Below are positions 26,680 to 35,253 of a DNA stretch of 64,000 bases, in pieces (within the stretch, counting starts at the first letter, position 1; each line of letters starts with the position of its first letter). The position numbers and the translations under genes were made by a program. Below the pieces are notes generated by a model. That model had not been told where the DNA came from, ran no database searches, and was given only the letters and a program-made list of their open reading frames with translations. The DNA comes from Streptomyces sp. NBC_00704 (GTDB taxonomy: Bacteria > Actinomycetota > Actinomycetes > Streptomycetales > Streptomycetaceae), in assembly GCF_036226605.1 (NCBI RefSeq), contig NZ_CP109000.1:496001-560000 (forward strand), in the 5' to 3' direction.

Positions 26680-26991
26680 CCGGGGCCCGGCCGAGCGGGC
26701 CGACGCGCCCGGTCCGGAGGGCCGACGGCAGACACCGACGCGAGATACAGGCCTCCCGCACGTCAACTCCCCTGCCGTGCGGCGCGGTTCGCTCCGGCCG
26801 CCGCACGAGGTGATCTCGACCTCACAGGCAACCCCGCCCCCGTCGGCAGCGTCTTGCCCGGCAACACAACCGACTATACCCATCGTGTATACACAGCGTG
26901 CATATACGCGTACGCGCAGCCGCCGCGGCACCCCCGGCACTCCCCCCGTGCCGTGGCCGCGCGGCGCGCACGGTGGCGGCGAAAGGAACCG
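26680..26991. promoter_or_regulatory. Promoter region with three adjacent palindromes
   Basis: This gap separates the LAL gene from the TPR gene. Around 26877-26916 the sequence becomes AT-rich and holds three adjacent symmetric patches: GTGTATACAC at 26885-26894 (perfect), GCGT-N6-ACGC at 26896-26909 and CGCGTACGCG at 26907-26916 (perfect). Such clustering just upstream of the TPR-polyprenyl synthase operon suggests an operator or promoter. The regulator is unknown; the LAL protein upstream is one candidate. Confidence 0.45.
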
Positions 26992-28092
26992 ATGTACGGC
27001 AAGGCATTCGCCCCGGAGTACCAGGGCGCCCTCACCACCCTCTCCGTGAACTCCTCGCTGGACGACGTGCTGGCCGCCGGCACCGCCCGGCTGCGGGCGG
27101 CCGAACAAGCCGGCGAGCAGGGCGAGGCGGCCCGCTCGGGGCTCGCGGTCGCCGAGGCCCACCGGCGGCTGGGACAGATACGGGAGGCCGACCGGGCCTG
27201 GAAGGCGAGCTACCGGGCGGCCCGCGACGCGGGGGACGTCGCCGCGATGGCGTGGGCCCTGTGGAGCGGCGGCACCCTGGCCCGGCAGCGGGGCGCGTTC
27301 GCGCTGGCCCGGCGGCTCCTGGGTCTGGCGGCGGAGTTCGGCGAGCGCGGCGGCGACATCGTCGTGCGCGGCTACTCGCTGGCCGGGCTCGCCGAGACCG
27401 GGCGCATCCAGGGCGACTACGACGCCGTCGGCAGACTGCACGAGCAGCTGCTGGCCGAGGCCCGCAGGCGCGGCGAGGCACGGCACACGGTGTGGGCCCT
27501 GGAGGGCATCGCCCAGATGCACCGCAACCGCGGCGACCACGACACCGCGTACGCGCTGTTCGAGGAGGCCGCCGAGATCGCCGCCAAGGCGGAGGACCGG
27601 CGCGGTCGCGCCTGGGCGCTGCGCGGACTGGCCGACATCGTCTCCGTCCGCGACGGGGACGCCGACCGCGCCCTGCGCCTGCTCGCGGAGGCCGAGGAGT
27701 CCTGCCGCGCGATGAACCTGTCCGGCGCCCTGGCCTACAACCACAAGATGCGCGGCAACGTCTTCTACCGCGCGGGCCGTTACGGCGAGGCCTGTGACCT
27801 GTACGAGCAGGCGCTGGACGAGTTCCGCGCGATGGGCGAGCCGCGCGGCGAGGCCCTGGCCCGCCTCGGCCTGGCGAAGTCGCTGGCGCGCCTGGGCCGC
27901 GACCGGGACGAGACGGCCGCCGAACTGGCCGACCTGGCGCGGGTGCTGGAGCGCATCGGGCTGCGGCACGCCCGCGAGATGGTCGCCCATGCGCAGCGCG
28001 AACTGGGTCTCGAACCGCGTCTCGAACCGGTCCCGGACGACCCGGACGACGCCGGGGCGACGGGCCGGACGCGGACGCAGGCCGCCCGGTGA
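26992..28092 (+). CDS. Tetratricopeptide repeat protein
   Basis: A 366-residue protein made almost wholly of TPR-type helical pairs, roughly residues 30-330 (for example ALWSGGTLARQRGAFALARR, LEGIAQMHRNRGDHDTAYAL, and YNHKMRGNVFYRAGRYGEAC). There is no signal peptide or catalytic motif, so a cytoplasmic scaffold or regulator is likely. The ATG at 26992 has AAAGGA upstream. Its stop overlaps the polyprenyl synthase start as GTGA, so it is coupled to it and may act as a partner of that enzyme. The tail (residues 340-366) is low-complexity. Confidence 0.85.
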   Translation: MYGKAFAPEYQGALTTLSVNSSLDDVLAAGTARLRAAEQAGEQGEAARSGLAVAEAHRRLGQIREADRAWKASYRAARDAGDVAAMAWALWSGGTLARQRGAFALARRLLGLAAEFGERGGDIVVRGYSLAGLAETGRIQGDYDAVGRLHEQLLAEARRRGEARHTVWALEGIAQMHRNRGDHDTAYALFEEAAEIAAKAEDRRGRAWALRGLADIVSVRDGDADRALRLLAEAEESCRAMNLSGALAYNHKMRGNVFYRAGRYGEACDLYEQALDEFRAMGEPRGEALARLGLAKSLARLGRDRDETAAELADLARVLERIGLRHAREMVAHAQRELGLEPRLEPVPDDPDDAGATGRTRTQAAR

Positions 28093-29153
28093 CCGCGCTC
28101 GACTCCGCGGTGCGCGAGCCCGGGACCGCCCTCACGTCCGCACCCGACGCCCGCCAAGTCCTCGCCCGCTGCCGCGGGTTGGCGGGACCCGCGCTGCGGG
28201 AGGCCGTCGGGCGGTCGCACCCCTGGGTGGCCGAGATCGCCGGCTACTCCTTCGGCTGGTGCGAGGTCGGCGGGGCGCCCGCTACCGGCTCCGACGGCAA
28301 GGGGCTGCGCCAGGCCCTCGCGGTGCTCGGCGCGGAGGCGGCCGGCGCGCCCGCGCGGGCGGGGGTGCCCGCGGCGGTGGCGGTGGAACTCGTGCACGCC
28401 TTCTCCCTGCTCCACGACGACGTCATGGACGGGGACCCGGTCCGGCGGGGGCGCGCCACCGTGTGGAAGGCGTACGGCACCGGAGCGGCGGTGCTCGCGG
28501 GGGACGCGCTGTTCGCCCTGGCCGTCGAGACGCTCGCCCGCCGGCCCCACCCGGCCGGCGCCGAGGCCGTGCGCATGCTGTCGGGCGCCCTCGGCGACCT
28601 CGTCCGCGGACAGGCCGACGACCTGCTGTTCGCCGACCGGCCCTGGACCGGGCCGGAGCGGGTGCGACCGCGGGCCTACCGGGCGATGGCCGAGGGCAAG
28701 ACCGGCGCCCTGCTGGGCTGTGCGGCCGCCCTGGGGGCCGTCCTCGGCGGTGCGCCCACGGCCACGGCGGCCGCGCTGGACCGGGCGGGCCGCCACCTCG
28801 GGATCGCGTTCCAGGTCGTCGACGACGTCCTGGGGCTGTGGGGCGACCCGTCCGTCACGGGCAAGCCCGTCCACGGAGATCTGCGGGAGGGCAAGAAGAC
28901 GTTCCCGGTGCTCGCGGCCCTCGACTCACCGGATCCCGCGGCCCGCCGGCTGGCCTCCCTGCTGGAGCGGGGCGGCGATCCGGTCGAGGCCGCCGGGCTG
29001 GTAGAGGCGGCGGGCGGACGGGCGGCGGCGCTCGCCGAGGCGGGCCGGCAGCTCGCCGCCGCCGAGACGGCGCTCACCACGGCGCCCCTGGCCTCACGTC
29101 CCGTCCGCGACCTGCGCGCCCTGGCGGACTTCGCCGTGCGCCGGGACCTCTGA
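28089..29153 (+). CDS. Polyprenyl (geranylgeranyl-type) diphosphate synthase
   Basis: A 354-residue trans-prenyltransferase. The first aspartate-rich motif is HDDVMD (DDxxD at residues 110-114), followed by VRRGRATVWKAYG. The second is FQVVDDVLGLWGD, where the usual DDxxD is DDVLG, a common variant. EGKKTFPVLAAL is also typical. Chain length cannot be read with confidence. Unlike many actinomycete loci there is no terpene cyclase, phytoene synthase or other prenyl-using enzyme beside it in this window. The GTG start overlaps the TPR gene stop. Confidence 0.92.
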   Translation: MTALDSAVREPGTALTSAPDARQVLARCRGLAGPALREAVGRSHPWVAEIAGYSFGWCEVGGAPATGSDGKGLRQALAVLGAEAAGAPARAGVPAAVAVELVHAFSLLHDDVMDGDPVRRGRATVWKAYGTGAAVLAGDALFALAVETLARRPHPAGAEAVRMLSGALGDLVRGQADDLLFADRPWTGPERVRPRAYRAMAEGKTGALLGCAAALGAVLGGAPTATAAALDRAGRHLGIAFQVVDDVLGLWGDPSVTGKPVHGDLREGKKTFPVLAALDSPDPAARRLASLLERGGDPVEAAGLVEAAGGRAAALAEAGRQLAAAETALTTAPLASRPVRDLRALADFAVRRDL

Positions 29154-29510
29154 CGCGGACTGCGGGACGGTGGGCGGCGGGACGCTGGGCGGCGGGACCG
29201 CGGCGGCGGACTACGGAACTGCGGGACGGCGGACGGCGGACGGCGGACCGCGGCGCTGCGGGACGGCAGACCGCGGACCGCGGGACGGCAGGCGGCAGAC
29301 CGCGGACCGCGGGACGGCAGGCGGCAGACCGCGGACCGCGGGACGGCAGGCGGCAGACCGCGGGCCGCGGGACGGCAGGCGGCAGGCGGCAGGCGCGGGC
29401 CGCGGGCCGCGGGCCGCGGGCCGAGTTGACCACGGGCCCGGCGGCGGGCGAGTCTGCGAGGCGGAACAAGGCGCGGCCGACCTCCTCCCCGCCGCGCCGG
29501 AAGGGTGGCT
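29154..29510. repeat. Minisatellite: 29-bp and 7-bp tandem repeats
   Basis: The whole gap after the polyprenyl synthase gene is repetitive. A 29-base unit beginning GGGACGGCAGGCGGCAGACC occupies 29282-29310, 29311-29339 and 29340-29368, the first two identical and the third with one change. A shorter relative lacking seven bases lies at 29260-29281, and a degenerate one follows from 29369. Then a 7-base unit CGCGGGC repeats four times without mismatch at 29394-29421. No gene is evident; long open frames here are repeat artefacts. Confidence 0.9.
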
Positions 29511-30473
29511 GTGGTGATCGGCATCTCGGACATCGAGGCGGCCGCCGGGCGGATCGCCGGGCACGTCGTCCGCACCCCGACCGTGCCGAGCCCCGGCCTG
29601 TCGGCGCTGCTCGGCGTCCCGGTGACCGCGAAGCTCGAACTCCTCCAGCGCACCGGCTCGTTCAAGGCGCGCGGGGCGACGGCGAAGCTGCTGTCGCTGG
29701 GCGAGGAGGAGCGGGCGGCCGGGGTCGTCGCGGTGAGCGGCGGCAACCACGGCATCGCGCTCGCGGTCATGGCCGCCGCGCTGGACGTGAAGGCCACGGT
29801 GGTCATGCCGCGTTCGGCGCCCGCCCGCGCGGCCGAGATCGCGCGGACGGCCGGCGCGTCGGTGCGGCTGACCGACAGCATGGACGGCGCGTTCTCGCTG
29901 GCGGACCGCTTGCGGCAGGAGGGCCTCACGCCGGTGCACCCCTTCGACGACCCCTTCGTCGTCGCCGGGCAGGGCACGGTCGGCCTGGAGTTCGCCGACG
30001 ACGCGGACGACGTCACGGACGTCGTGGTGAGCGTCGGGGGCGGCGGGCTGATCGCCGGTGTCGCCGCCGCCCTGCGCGCCCGCCGCCCGCGGGTGCGGGT
30101 CTGGGGCGTGGAGACCGAGGGCGCACAGGCGATGACCGAGGCGCTGGCGGCGGGCGGGCCGGTACCGGTGGCGCTGTCGTCGATCGTCTCCACGCTCAGC
30201 GCGCCGAGCGTCTCCCGGTTGACGTACGACCATGTGTCCGCCCTGGTCACCGAGGTGCTGAGCGTTTCCGACCGGGAGGCCGTGCGGGGCTGTCTGGAAC
30301 TCGCCGAACACGCCAAGCTGTGGACCGAACCGGCCGCGGGCGCACTGCTGCCCGCCGCCCGGCAGGTCGTCGAGCGCATGGGCCCCGGCGTGCGGCTGGG
30401 CCTGGTCGTGTGCGGCGGCAACGCGACGACCGCGGACATGGCGGCCTGGACGGAGCGGTACGCGCTGCGCTGA
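29511..30473 (+). CDS. PLP-dependent serine/threonine dehydratase-like enzyme
   Basis: A 320-residue fold-type II PLP enzyme without the regulatory ACT domain of biosynthetic IlvA. The PLP lysine is in RTGSFKARGA (near residue 46), SGGNHGIALA binds the cofactor phosphate region and VSVGGGGLIAGVAAAL is the Gly-rich loop. It resembles catabolic threonine dehydratases and the hydroxyectoine-utilisation dehydratase EutB. The reaction is probably deamination of a hydroxy-amino acid; which one is unknown. GTG codons at 29505, 29511 and 29514 are all possible starts; GGAAGG at 29499-29504 favours one of the last two. Confidence 0.88.
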   Translation: MVIGISDIEAAAGRIAGHVVRTPTVPSPGLSALLGVPVTAKLELLQRTGSFKARGATAKLLSLGEEERAAGVVAVSGGNHGIALAVMAAALDVKATVVMPRSAPARAAEIARTAGASVRLTDSMDGAFSLADRLRQEGLTPVHPFDDPFVVAGQGTVGLEFADDADDVTDVVVSVGGGGLIAGVAAALRARRPRVRVWGVETEGAQAMTEALAAGGPVPVALSSIVSTLSAPSVSRLTYDHVSALVTEVLSVSDREAVRGCLELAEHAKLWTEPAAGALLPAARQVVERMGPGVRLGLVVCGGNATTADMAAWTERYALR

Positions 30474-30854
30474 GGGCGCTACGGCACGCCGGAGGCGGCG
30501 CCGGTCCGGCGCGGCGGCACTCCCCCGCGAGGTCCGCTCGACCGGGCGGCTCGTTCCCGGACGCCGCGTCGGCGATCGGCCCCCGCGGGTTCGCGCGGGG
30601 AAATCCGGCCAGGGCCGGGCGGCCCGTTCCCCCAGATTCGTTCGAACGGCCCGCCGTCGGCGTCCCGCGCGTTCCCCGTCCTCCACGTCCGCGCCTCTCC
30701 CGCACGCCGTCACGTTTGTGCGTACGCTCGAACACCTGCATTTCTTGAATGAAAGACAGGAATGAGCCGGAGTTGCGCGCCCGTTGAACGCACCCCCGCG
30801 CGCCGGGCGTACCACTGGGCAAGGTGAGTACCAGCGGTTCAGCGAGGGATGACC
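30474..30854. other. Intergenic region before the pseudokinase gene
   Basis: No gene found. GCGCCGG-T-CCGGCGC at 30498-30512, just after the dehydratase stop, may be a terminator hairpin. Around 30718-30765 the sequence is unusually AT-rich (TGCATTTCTTGAATGAAAGA), the probable promoter zone for the gene at 30855, but I could not assign a confident -10/-35 pair. Confidence 0.45.
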
Positions 30855-32522
30855 ATGGTCAAGACGCACGTCTCCACGCACGAGTTGGTCGCCGGGAGGT
30901 ACCGGCTGCTCGACGTCGTCCACCGGGAGACGAACCGCGTCAGCTGGTACGGCGAGTACGTGGAGGAGACCGGGGCCGCCCGGCCCTGCCTGGTCACCAG
31001 GATCGGGCTGCCGGCAGACCAGGGCGAGGAGAAGGCGCGCCAGGCGGCCGACCGGGTGCTGGGCATGTCGGAGACGATGGCACGGCTGTGTCCGGGCCGG
31101 ATCGCCTCGGTCGTCGACGCCGTCGAGGAGGCGGGCTCCCTGTGGACGGTCACCGAGTGGATCGACGGCCTGCCGCTCAGCCAGGTCATGGAGCAGAAGG
31201 GCGCGTTCGGCCCGGCCCGGGCGGCGGCGATCGGACTGCAACTGCTGGACGTCCTGGAGGCCGCGCACGGCGAGGGCATCACCCACGGCGAACTGAGCCC
31301 CGGTCAGGTGTTCCTGCGCAGCCAGGGCCCCCTCGTGCTCACCGGGTTCGGGCTGGCGGGCGCGACGCTCGCCCCGCGCGTGGCCGCGCCGTCGTACGCC
31401 TCTCCCGAGCAGGCCCGCGACGAGCGCATCGGCCCCGCGGCGGATCTGTGGGCGCTGGGCGCGATCCTCTACACGATGGTCGAGGGAAGGCCGCCGTACC
31501 GGGACCGGGACCGGCCCGAGGCCACGCTGAAGGGCGTCGACCGGCTGCCGCTGCGCGCTCCCCTGCGGGCCGGCCCCCTCACCGCGACCGTGCAGGGGCT
31601 GCTGCGCAAGGACTCCCGGGAGCGGCTGACCCGCACGGTCGTGCGCCAGTCCCTCACCCGGGTGCTGGACGACGACCCGCACGTCGCCCTGCCCGCACCG
31701 CGGCTGCGGCGCGTGTGCGCCGCGGCGCGGCAGGTCGGCCCGCAGTGGAGCGGGCGGGCCATGGCGGCCGGGACCGCGCTGGCCGTCGTCACCGTGGCGG
31801 TCGCCGCCCTCGTCGTGACCCACCAGCTGCCCGACTCCGACGACGCCTCGGCGGGCGGGACGCAGGCCCGGCAGTCCGCGTCCGCCGCGGCGCCCGACGA
31901 CGACGGCGGCGACAGAGGCTCCCCCGCGCCCGCCCCCTCGCCGACGACCGCCCCGCCGAGTCCGCCGCCGACGGCAGCGAGTCCGGCCGCGCCGGTCCGG
32001 CCGTCCGCGAGCGCCTCACCGGCCGCCCCGCCCTCCGCCGCCGCGACCGCCCTCCCCCGGGGCTTCCGGGTCTACCGGGCGCCCGAGGGCTTCTCCGTCG
32101 CCCTGCCCGCGGGATGGAAGCGACTGGAGACCGCGCGCGGCGCCGGCCACGCCTACCGCGTCACCTTCGGCGCGTCCGGCGATCCGCGCACCCTCGCGGT
32201 GACCTACAGCGAGAGCGCCGGCCCCGACCCGGTCGCCGTCTGGCGCGACGACGTCGAGCCGAACCTGAGGAAGGCCGACGGTTTCCGGCGGATCGGCGCG
32301 ATCAGGGCGACGACCTACCAGGGATACCGGGCCGCCGACATGGAGTGGGTCTTCGACGCCGACGGCGGGCAGCAGCGGACGTTCGGCCGCGGATTCCTCC
32401 TCGGCGGGGGCCGCAGCTTCTCGCTGCGCTGGACGACTCCCGCCGAGGACTGGGACACCACGGCCGACCGGCAGGCCCTCGACACGTTCCTGAGGACCTT
32501 CCGGCCCGGCTCAGCGGCCTGA
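30855..32522 (+). CDS. Membrane-anchored Ser/Thr kinase-like protein (probable pseudokinase)
   Basis: A 555-residue protein with a kinase-like domain (residues 10-270), one membrane segment (302-323), a Pro/Ala/Ser-rich linker (to about 395) and an outside domain (FRVYRAPEGFSVALPAGW onward). The fold is recognisable (SYASPEQARDERIGPAADLW, LGAILYTMVEGRPPY), but the catalytic residues are gone: the ATP lysine position reads LVTRIGL (Arg49), HRD is HGE (144-146) and DFG is GFG (164-166), and the Gly-rich loop is missing. It probably signals by binding. The ATG at 30855 has GAGGG at proper spacing; the one at 30849 is too close. Its end overlaps the convergent hydrolase gene by 12 bases. Confidence 0.88.
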   Translation: MVKTHVSTHELVAGRYRLLDVVHRETNRVSWYGEYVEETGAARPCLVTRIGLPADQGEEKARQAADRVLGMSETMARLCPGRIASVVDAVEEAGSLWTVTEWIDGLPLSQVMEQKGAFGPARAAAIGLQLLDVLEAAHGEGITHGELSPGQVFLRSQGPLVLTGFGLAGATLAPRVAAPSYASPEQARDERIGPAADLWALGAILYTMVEGRPPYRDRDRPEATLKGVDRLPLRAPLRAGPLTATVQGLLRKDSRERLTRTVVRQSLTRVLDDDPHVALPAPRLRRVCAAARQVGPQWSGRAMAAGTALAVVTVAVAALVVTHQLPDSDDASAGGTQARQSASAAAPDDDGGDRGSPAPAPSPTTAPPSPPPTAASPAAPVRPSASASPAAPPSAAATALPRGFRVYRAPEGFSVALPAGWKRLETARGAGHAYRVTFGASGDPRTLAVTYSESAGPDPVAVWRDDVEPNLRKADGFRRIGAIRATTYQGYRAADMEWVFDADGGQQRTFGRGFLLGGGRSFSLRWTTPAEDWDTTADRQALDTFLRTFRPGSAA

Positions 32523-34022
32523 CCGGGACGCGTCTCGCGATCGGGACGCGTCTCGCGGCGCCCGCATCGAGCGCAGGCCGCCGCCGTGCAGGGGCGTCGT
32601 GTCCCAGCGGGCGGTGAAGGTCCGCGTGGCGAGGGAGCAGGTCACCCGCAGGCGGTGCGGCGTCTCCAGGAAGACGATGTGCGCGCTGAGCGTGCCGGCG
32701 TCCGTCCATCCGCCGCCGACCGCGGTGGGCACCGGTTCCTCGCTCACCAGCCAGCCGCCGGCGGAGGGCAGCTCCAGCCTGAGGTCGCCCTGCTTCTCGG
32801 CGAGGCTCAGCGTCCAGCCGTCGGCCCCGTCGGCGACCGTGACGCCGGTCAGTCCCGGCTGGTCGGCGCAGATCCCGCCGGCGGGGGCGAACGCGGCGCC
32901 CGCCCAGTCGGCCGCGTCCCGCGGCGGCTCCGGCTCGCCCTCGGCCGGGGGCAGCGCGAGCCGGGTCAGCCGCCCGGCGAGAGCCGCGTCGGCCTCCTCG
33001 CGGCCGGTCAGCGGCCCCGGCGCGAACGCGGGCAGCAGACGCTCCCAGACGAGGGTGAGCAGCGCCTGCATGTCGCGGGTCGCCGCGGTGGTCGCGATCA
33101 CGGCGTCGTGCTCGGGCAGGACCAGGCAGAACTGTCCGTAGGCGCCGTCGCCCCGGTAACCGTGCCGGGATCGCCAGAACTGGAAGCCGTAGCCGCGCTC
33201 CCAGTCCATCCGGTCCGCGTCCGCCGGAAGCCCGGGAGCCGTCGGCACGTGCACGCGGGTGGCCTCGACGACCCACTCCCGTGACAGCAGCCGCTCCCCC
33301 TGCCACGTGCCCTCGTCCAGCCAGAGCTGACCCAGCCGGGCGATCGTGTCGGTCGTGCCGTGCAGTCCGCTGAAGCCGAGTTCACGCCCGGACCGGTCCG
33401 TCAGCCAGGCCACCTCGCCGACGCCGAGCGGGTCGAGCAGGCGCGGCCGCAGATACGCGGTGAGCGACTGCCCGGTCACCCGCTGCACGATCGCGGCGAG
33501 CGCGTAGGTGGCGGGCTGGTTGTAGGCGAAGACGCTTCCCGGATCGCGTTCGGGCGGCAGCAGCAGGAAGCCCCGTACGAGGTCGTCGCGGTCGAGGGCG
33601 TGCGCCCGGTCGTACGTCTCCTCCTCGTGCCCGCTCGCCATCGCGGCCACGTGGCGCACCAGCACGGCCCGGCTGCGCGGGTCGGTGATCTCCGCCTCGA
33701 ACTCCGGGAAGTACGAGACGACCGGGTCGTCGAGGCCGATCAGCCCCTCCGCGACGGCGAAGCCGGCGGCCGTGGACGTGAAGCTCTTGCTGAGCGAGTA
33801 CAGCAGGTGCAGCCGGTCGGAGGCGTACGGCTCCCACCAGCCGGAGGCGACGAGCCGGCCGTGCCGCAGGATCATCAGGCTGTGCGGCTCCACGGCCTCG
33901 GCCGCCTCGACGGCGTCGAGGAAGGCGAGGACGCCGAGAGCGTCGACGCCCTCGGCGGACGGGGTGCCGGACGGCAGGGGGGACGGGGGGCGGGTGCCGT
34001 GGGACGGGGGATGGGCGCTCAT
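32511..34022 (-). CDS. Serine hydrolase, class C beta-lactamase-like
   Basis: A 503-residue beta-lactamase/transpeptidase-fold hydrolase without an obvious signal peptide. The active-site motifs are SLSK (in LYSLSKSFTSTAAGFA, near residue 78) and YNQ (FAYNQPATYALAAIV), the class C/esterase pattern. The C-terminal third is a beta-rich extra domain, then a basic tail in which RDASRS occurs twice. Such proteins are usually esterases or D-amino-acid peptidases rather than antibiotic-resistance enzymes. Its last codons overlap the end of the convergent kinase-like gene. Confidence 0.87.
   Translation of the reverse strand: MSAHPPSHGTRPPSPLPSGTPSAEGVDALGVLAFLDAVEAAEAVEPHSLMILRHGRLVASGWWEPYASDRLHLLYSLSKSFTSTAAGFAVAEGLIGLDDPVVSYFPEFEAEITDPRSRAVLVRHVAAMASGHEEETYDRAHALDRDDLVRGFLLLPPERDPGSVFAYNQPATYALAAIVQRVTGQSLTAYLRPRLLDPLGVGEVAWLTDRSGRELGFSGLHGTTDTIARLGQLWLDEGTWQGERLLSREWVVEATRVHVPTAPGLPADADRMDWERGYGFQFWRSRHGYRGDGAYGQFCLVLPEHDAVIATTAATRDMQALLTLVWERLLPAFAPGPLTGREEADAALAGRLTRLALPPAEGEPEPPRDAADWAGAAFAPAGGICADQPGLTGVTVADGADGWTLSLAEKQGDLRLELPSAGGWLVSEEPVPTAVGGGWTDAGTLSAHIVFLETPHRLRVTCSLATRTFTARWDTTPLHGGGLRSMRAPRDASRSRDASRSGR
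32525..32558. repeat. 16-bp perfect direct repeat in a gene end
   Basis: CGGGACGCGTCTCGCG occurs at 32525-32540 and again at 32543-32558, 18 bases apart. The period is six codons, so it duplicates RDASRS in the C-terminus of the serine hydrolase. It looks like a recent in-frame duplication. Confidence 0.85.
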
Positions 34023-34116
34023 GTCCGCATCCTGCCCGGCCCGGGCCCGGTGATCGACGGGTTTTCCGGCCCCCTACGGTCCGTTTCCCCTGGCGGCGGC
34101 CGGGGACTCGGACCCC

Positions 34117-35088
34117 ATGGTGCGAATCGGATACACGATGATGACCGAGCAGGCCGGCCCTCGTGACCTGGTCGACCACGTGGTGCGGGCCGAGGAGGCG
34201 GGCTTCGACTTCTCGGTGACGTCGGACCACTACTTCCCGTGGCTGCGCTCCCAGGGGCACTCCTCCTACGCGTGGAGTGTGCTCGGAGCCGCCGCCCAGG
34301 CCACGTCACGCATTCCCCTGATGACGTACGTGACGTGTCCGACGTTCCGCTACCACCCCGCGGTGGTGGCGCAGAAGGCCGCGACGATGCAACTGCTGTC
34401 GGAGGGGCGGTTCCGGCTGGGGCTGGGCTCCGGGGAGAACCTCAACGAGCACGTGGTGGGCGGCGGCTGGCCCTCGGTGGACGTACGGCACGAGATGCTC
34501 GAGGAGGCCGTCGGGATCATCCGGGACCTGTTCGAGGGCGCTCATGTCACCCGGCACGGCACCCACTTCGACGTGGACTCGGCCCGGCTGTGGGACCTTC
34601 CCGACGAGCCGCCGCCGATCGGGATCGCCGTCTCCGGCGAGCGCTCCTGCAAGCTCGCCGGCCGGCTGGCCGACCTGGTGATCGCCACCGAGCCGAAGCC
34701 GGACCTGCTGGAGTCCTTCGACCGGCACGGCGGCACGGGCAAGCCGCGCGTGGGCCAGCTTCCCGTGTGCCACGACGCCGACCGGGAGGCCGCGGTGAAG
34801 CGGGCGCACGACCAGTTCCGCTGGTTCGGCAGCGGGTGGAAGGTGAACTCCGAACTGCCCCACCCCGACTCCTTCGACGCGGCGACCCAGTTCGTGACCC
34901 CCGACGACGTCGCCTCGTCGATCCCCTGCGGCGACGACCCGGACGACTTCGTCGAGGCCGTGCGCCCCTACGCCGAGGCCGGCTTCACGGAGATCGCCCT
35001 GGTGCAGATCGGCGGCGACTCGCAGCCGGCCTACCTCGACTGGTCGGAGAAGACCCTGCTGCCCGCCCTGCGCAAGGCGTTCGGCTGA
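34117..35088 (+). CDS. F420-type LLM-class oxidoreductase
   Basis: A 323-residue luciferase-like TIM-barrel protein of the class I F420-dependent type (TIGR03557-like as I recall it). Visible features are SVTSDHYFPW near residue 33, the strand MTYVTCPTFRYHPAVVAQKA and GRFRLGLGSGENLNEH, which correspond to the flavin/F420-binding segments. Actinomycetes use such enzymes for hydride transfer with reduced F420. The substrate is unknown. It is divergent from the serine hydrolase gene with a 94-base gap and stands alone. Confidence 0.9.
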   Translation: MVRIGYTMMTEQAGPRDLVDHVVRAEEAGFDFSVTSDHYFPWLRSQGHSSYAWSVLGAAAQATSRIPLMTYVTCPTFRYHPAVVAQKAATMQLLSEGRFRLGLGSGENLNEHVVGGGWPSVDVRHEMLEEAVGIIRDLFEGAHVTRHGTHFDVDSARLWDLPDEPPPIGIAVSGERSCKLAGRLADLVIATEPKPDLLESFDRHGGTGKPRVGQLPVCHDADREAAVKRAHDQFRWFGSGWKVNSELPHPDSFDAATQFVTPDDVASSIPCGDDPDDFVEAVRPYAEAGFTEIALVQIGGDSQPAYLDWSEKTLLPALRKAFG

Positions 35089-35175
35089 GGGCCACGGGCC
35101 GGCAGCGGGCAGACGAGGAGCCGCACGTACGGCAGGCGGGTCGGGCAAAGCGTCGCCAAGGCGTCCATATAGGCT

Positions 35176-35206
35176 GCGGGCCGGCACTCCCACGGTGCCG
35201 GCCCGC
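35176..35206. terminator. 12-bp perfect stem-loop
   Basis: GCGGGCCGGCAC at 35176-35187 pairs perfectly with GTGCCGGCCCGC at 35195-35206 across a 7-base loop. It lies 88 bases after the LLM gene stop and 48 bases before the next start. It is probably the terminator of the LLM gene; because an AT-rich element (CCATATAGGCT) lies just before it, a 5' leader hairpin of the next gene is an alternative. Confidence 0.6.
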
Positions 35207-35212
35207 CCGTCC

Positions 35213-35240
35213 CCCGCAGCCCGCAGCCCGCAGCCCGCAG
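35213..35240 (+). repeat. 7-bp tandem repeat in a leader
   Basis: Four perfect copies of CCCGCAG end exactly where the ribosome binding site (AGGAGAG) of the gene at 35254 begins. A change in copy number would alter leader length but not spacing between ribosome binding site and start. Confidence 0.85.
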
Positions 35241-35253
35241 AGGAGAGTCATCC

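Noticed and set aside
24103..27990. A very long leftward open frame of about 1295 codons
   Set aside because: It is the antisense of the LAL and TPR genes, Arg/Gln/Gly-rich with no domain; a high-GC artefact.
29211..29520. CRISPR-like spaced repeats
   Set aside because: The 29-base units abut directly with no unique spacers; it is a tandem repeat, and no cas genes are present.
32511..34022. Beta-lactamase resistance gene
   Set aside because: SLSK and YNQ motifs fit the wider serine hydrolase/esterase family and there is no clear signal peptide.
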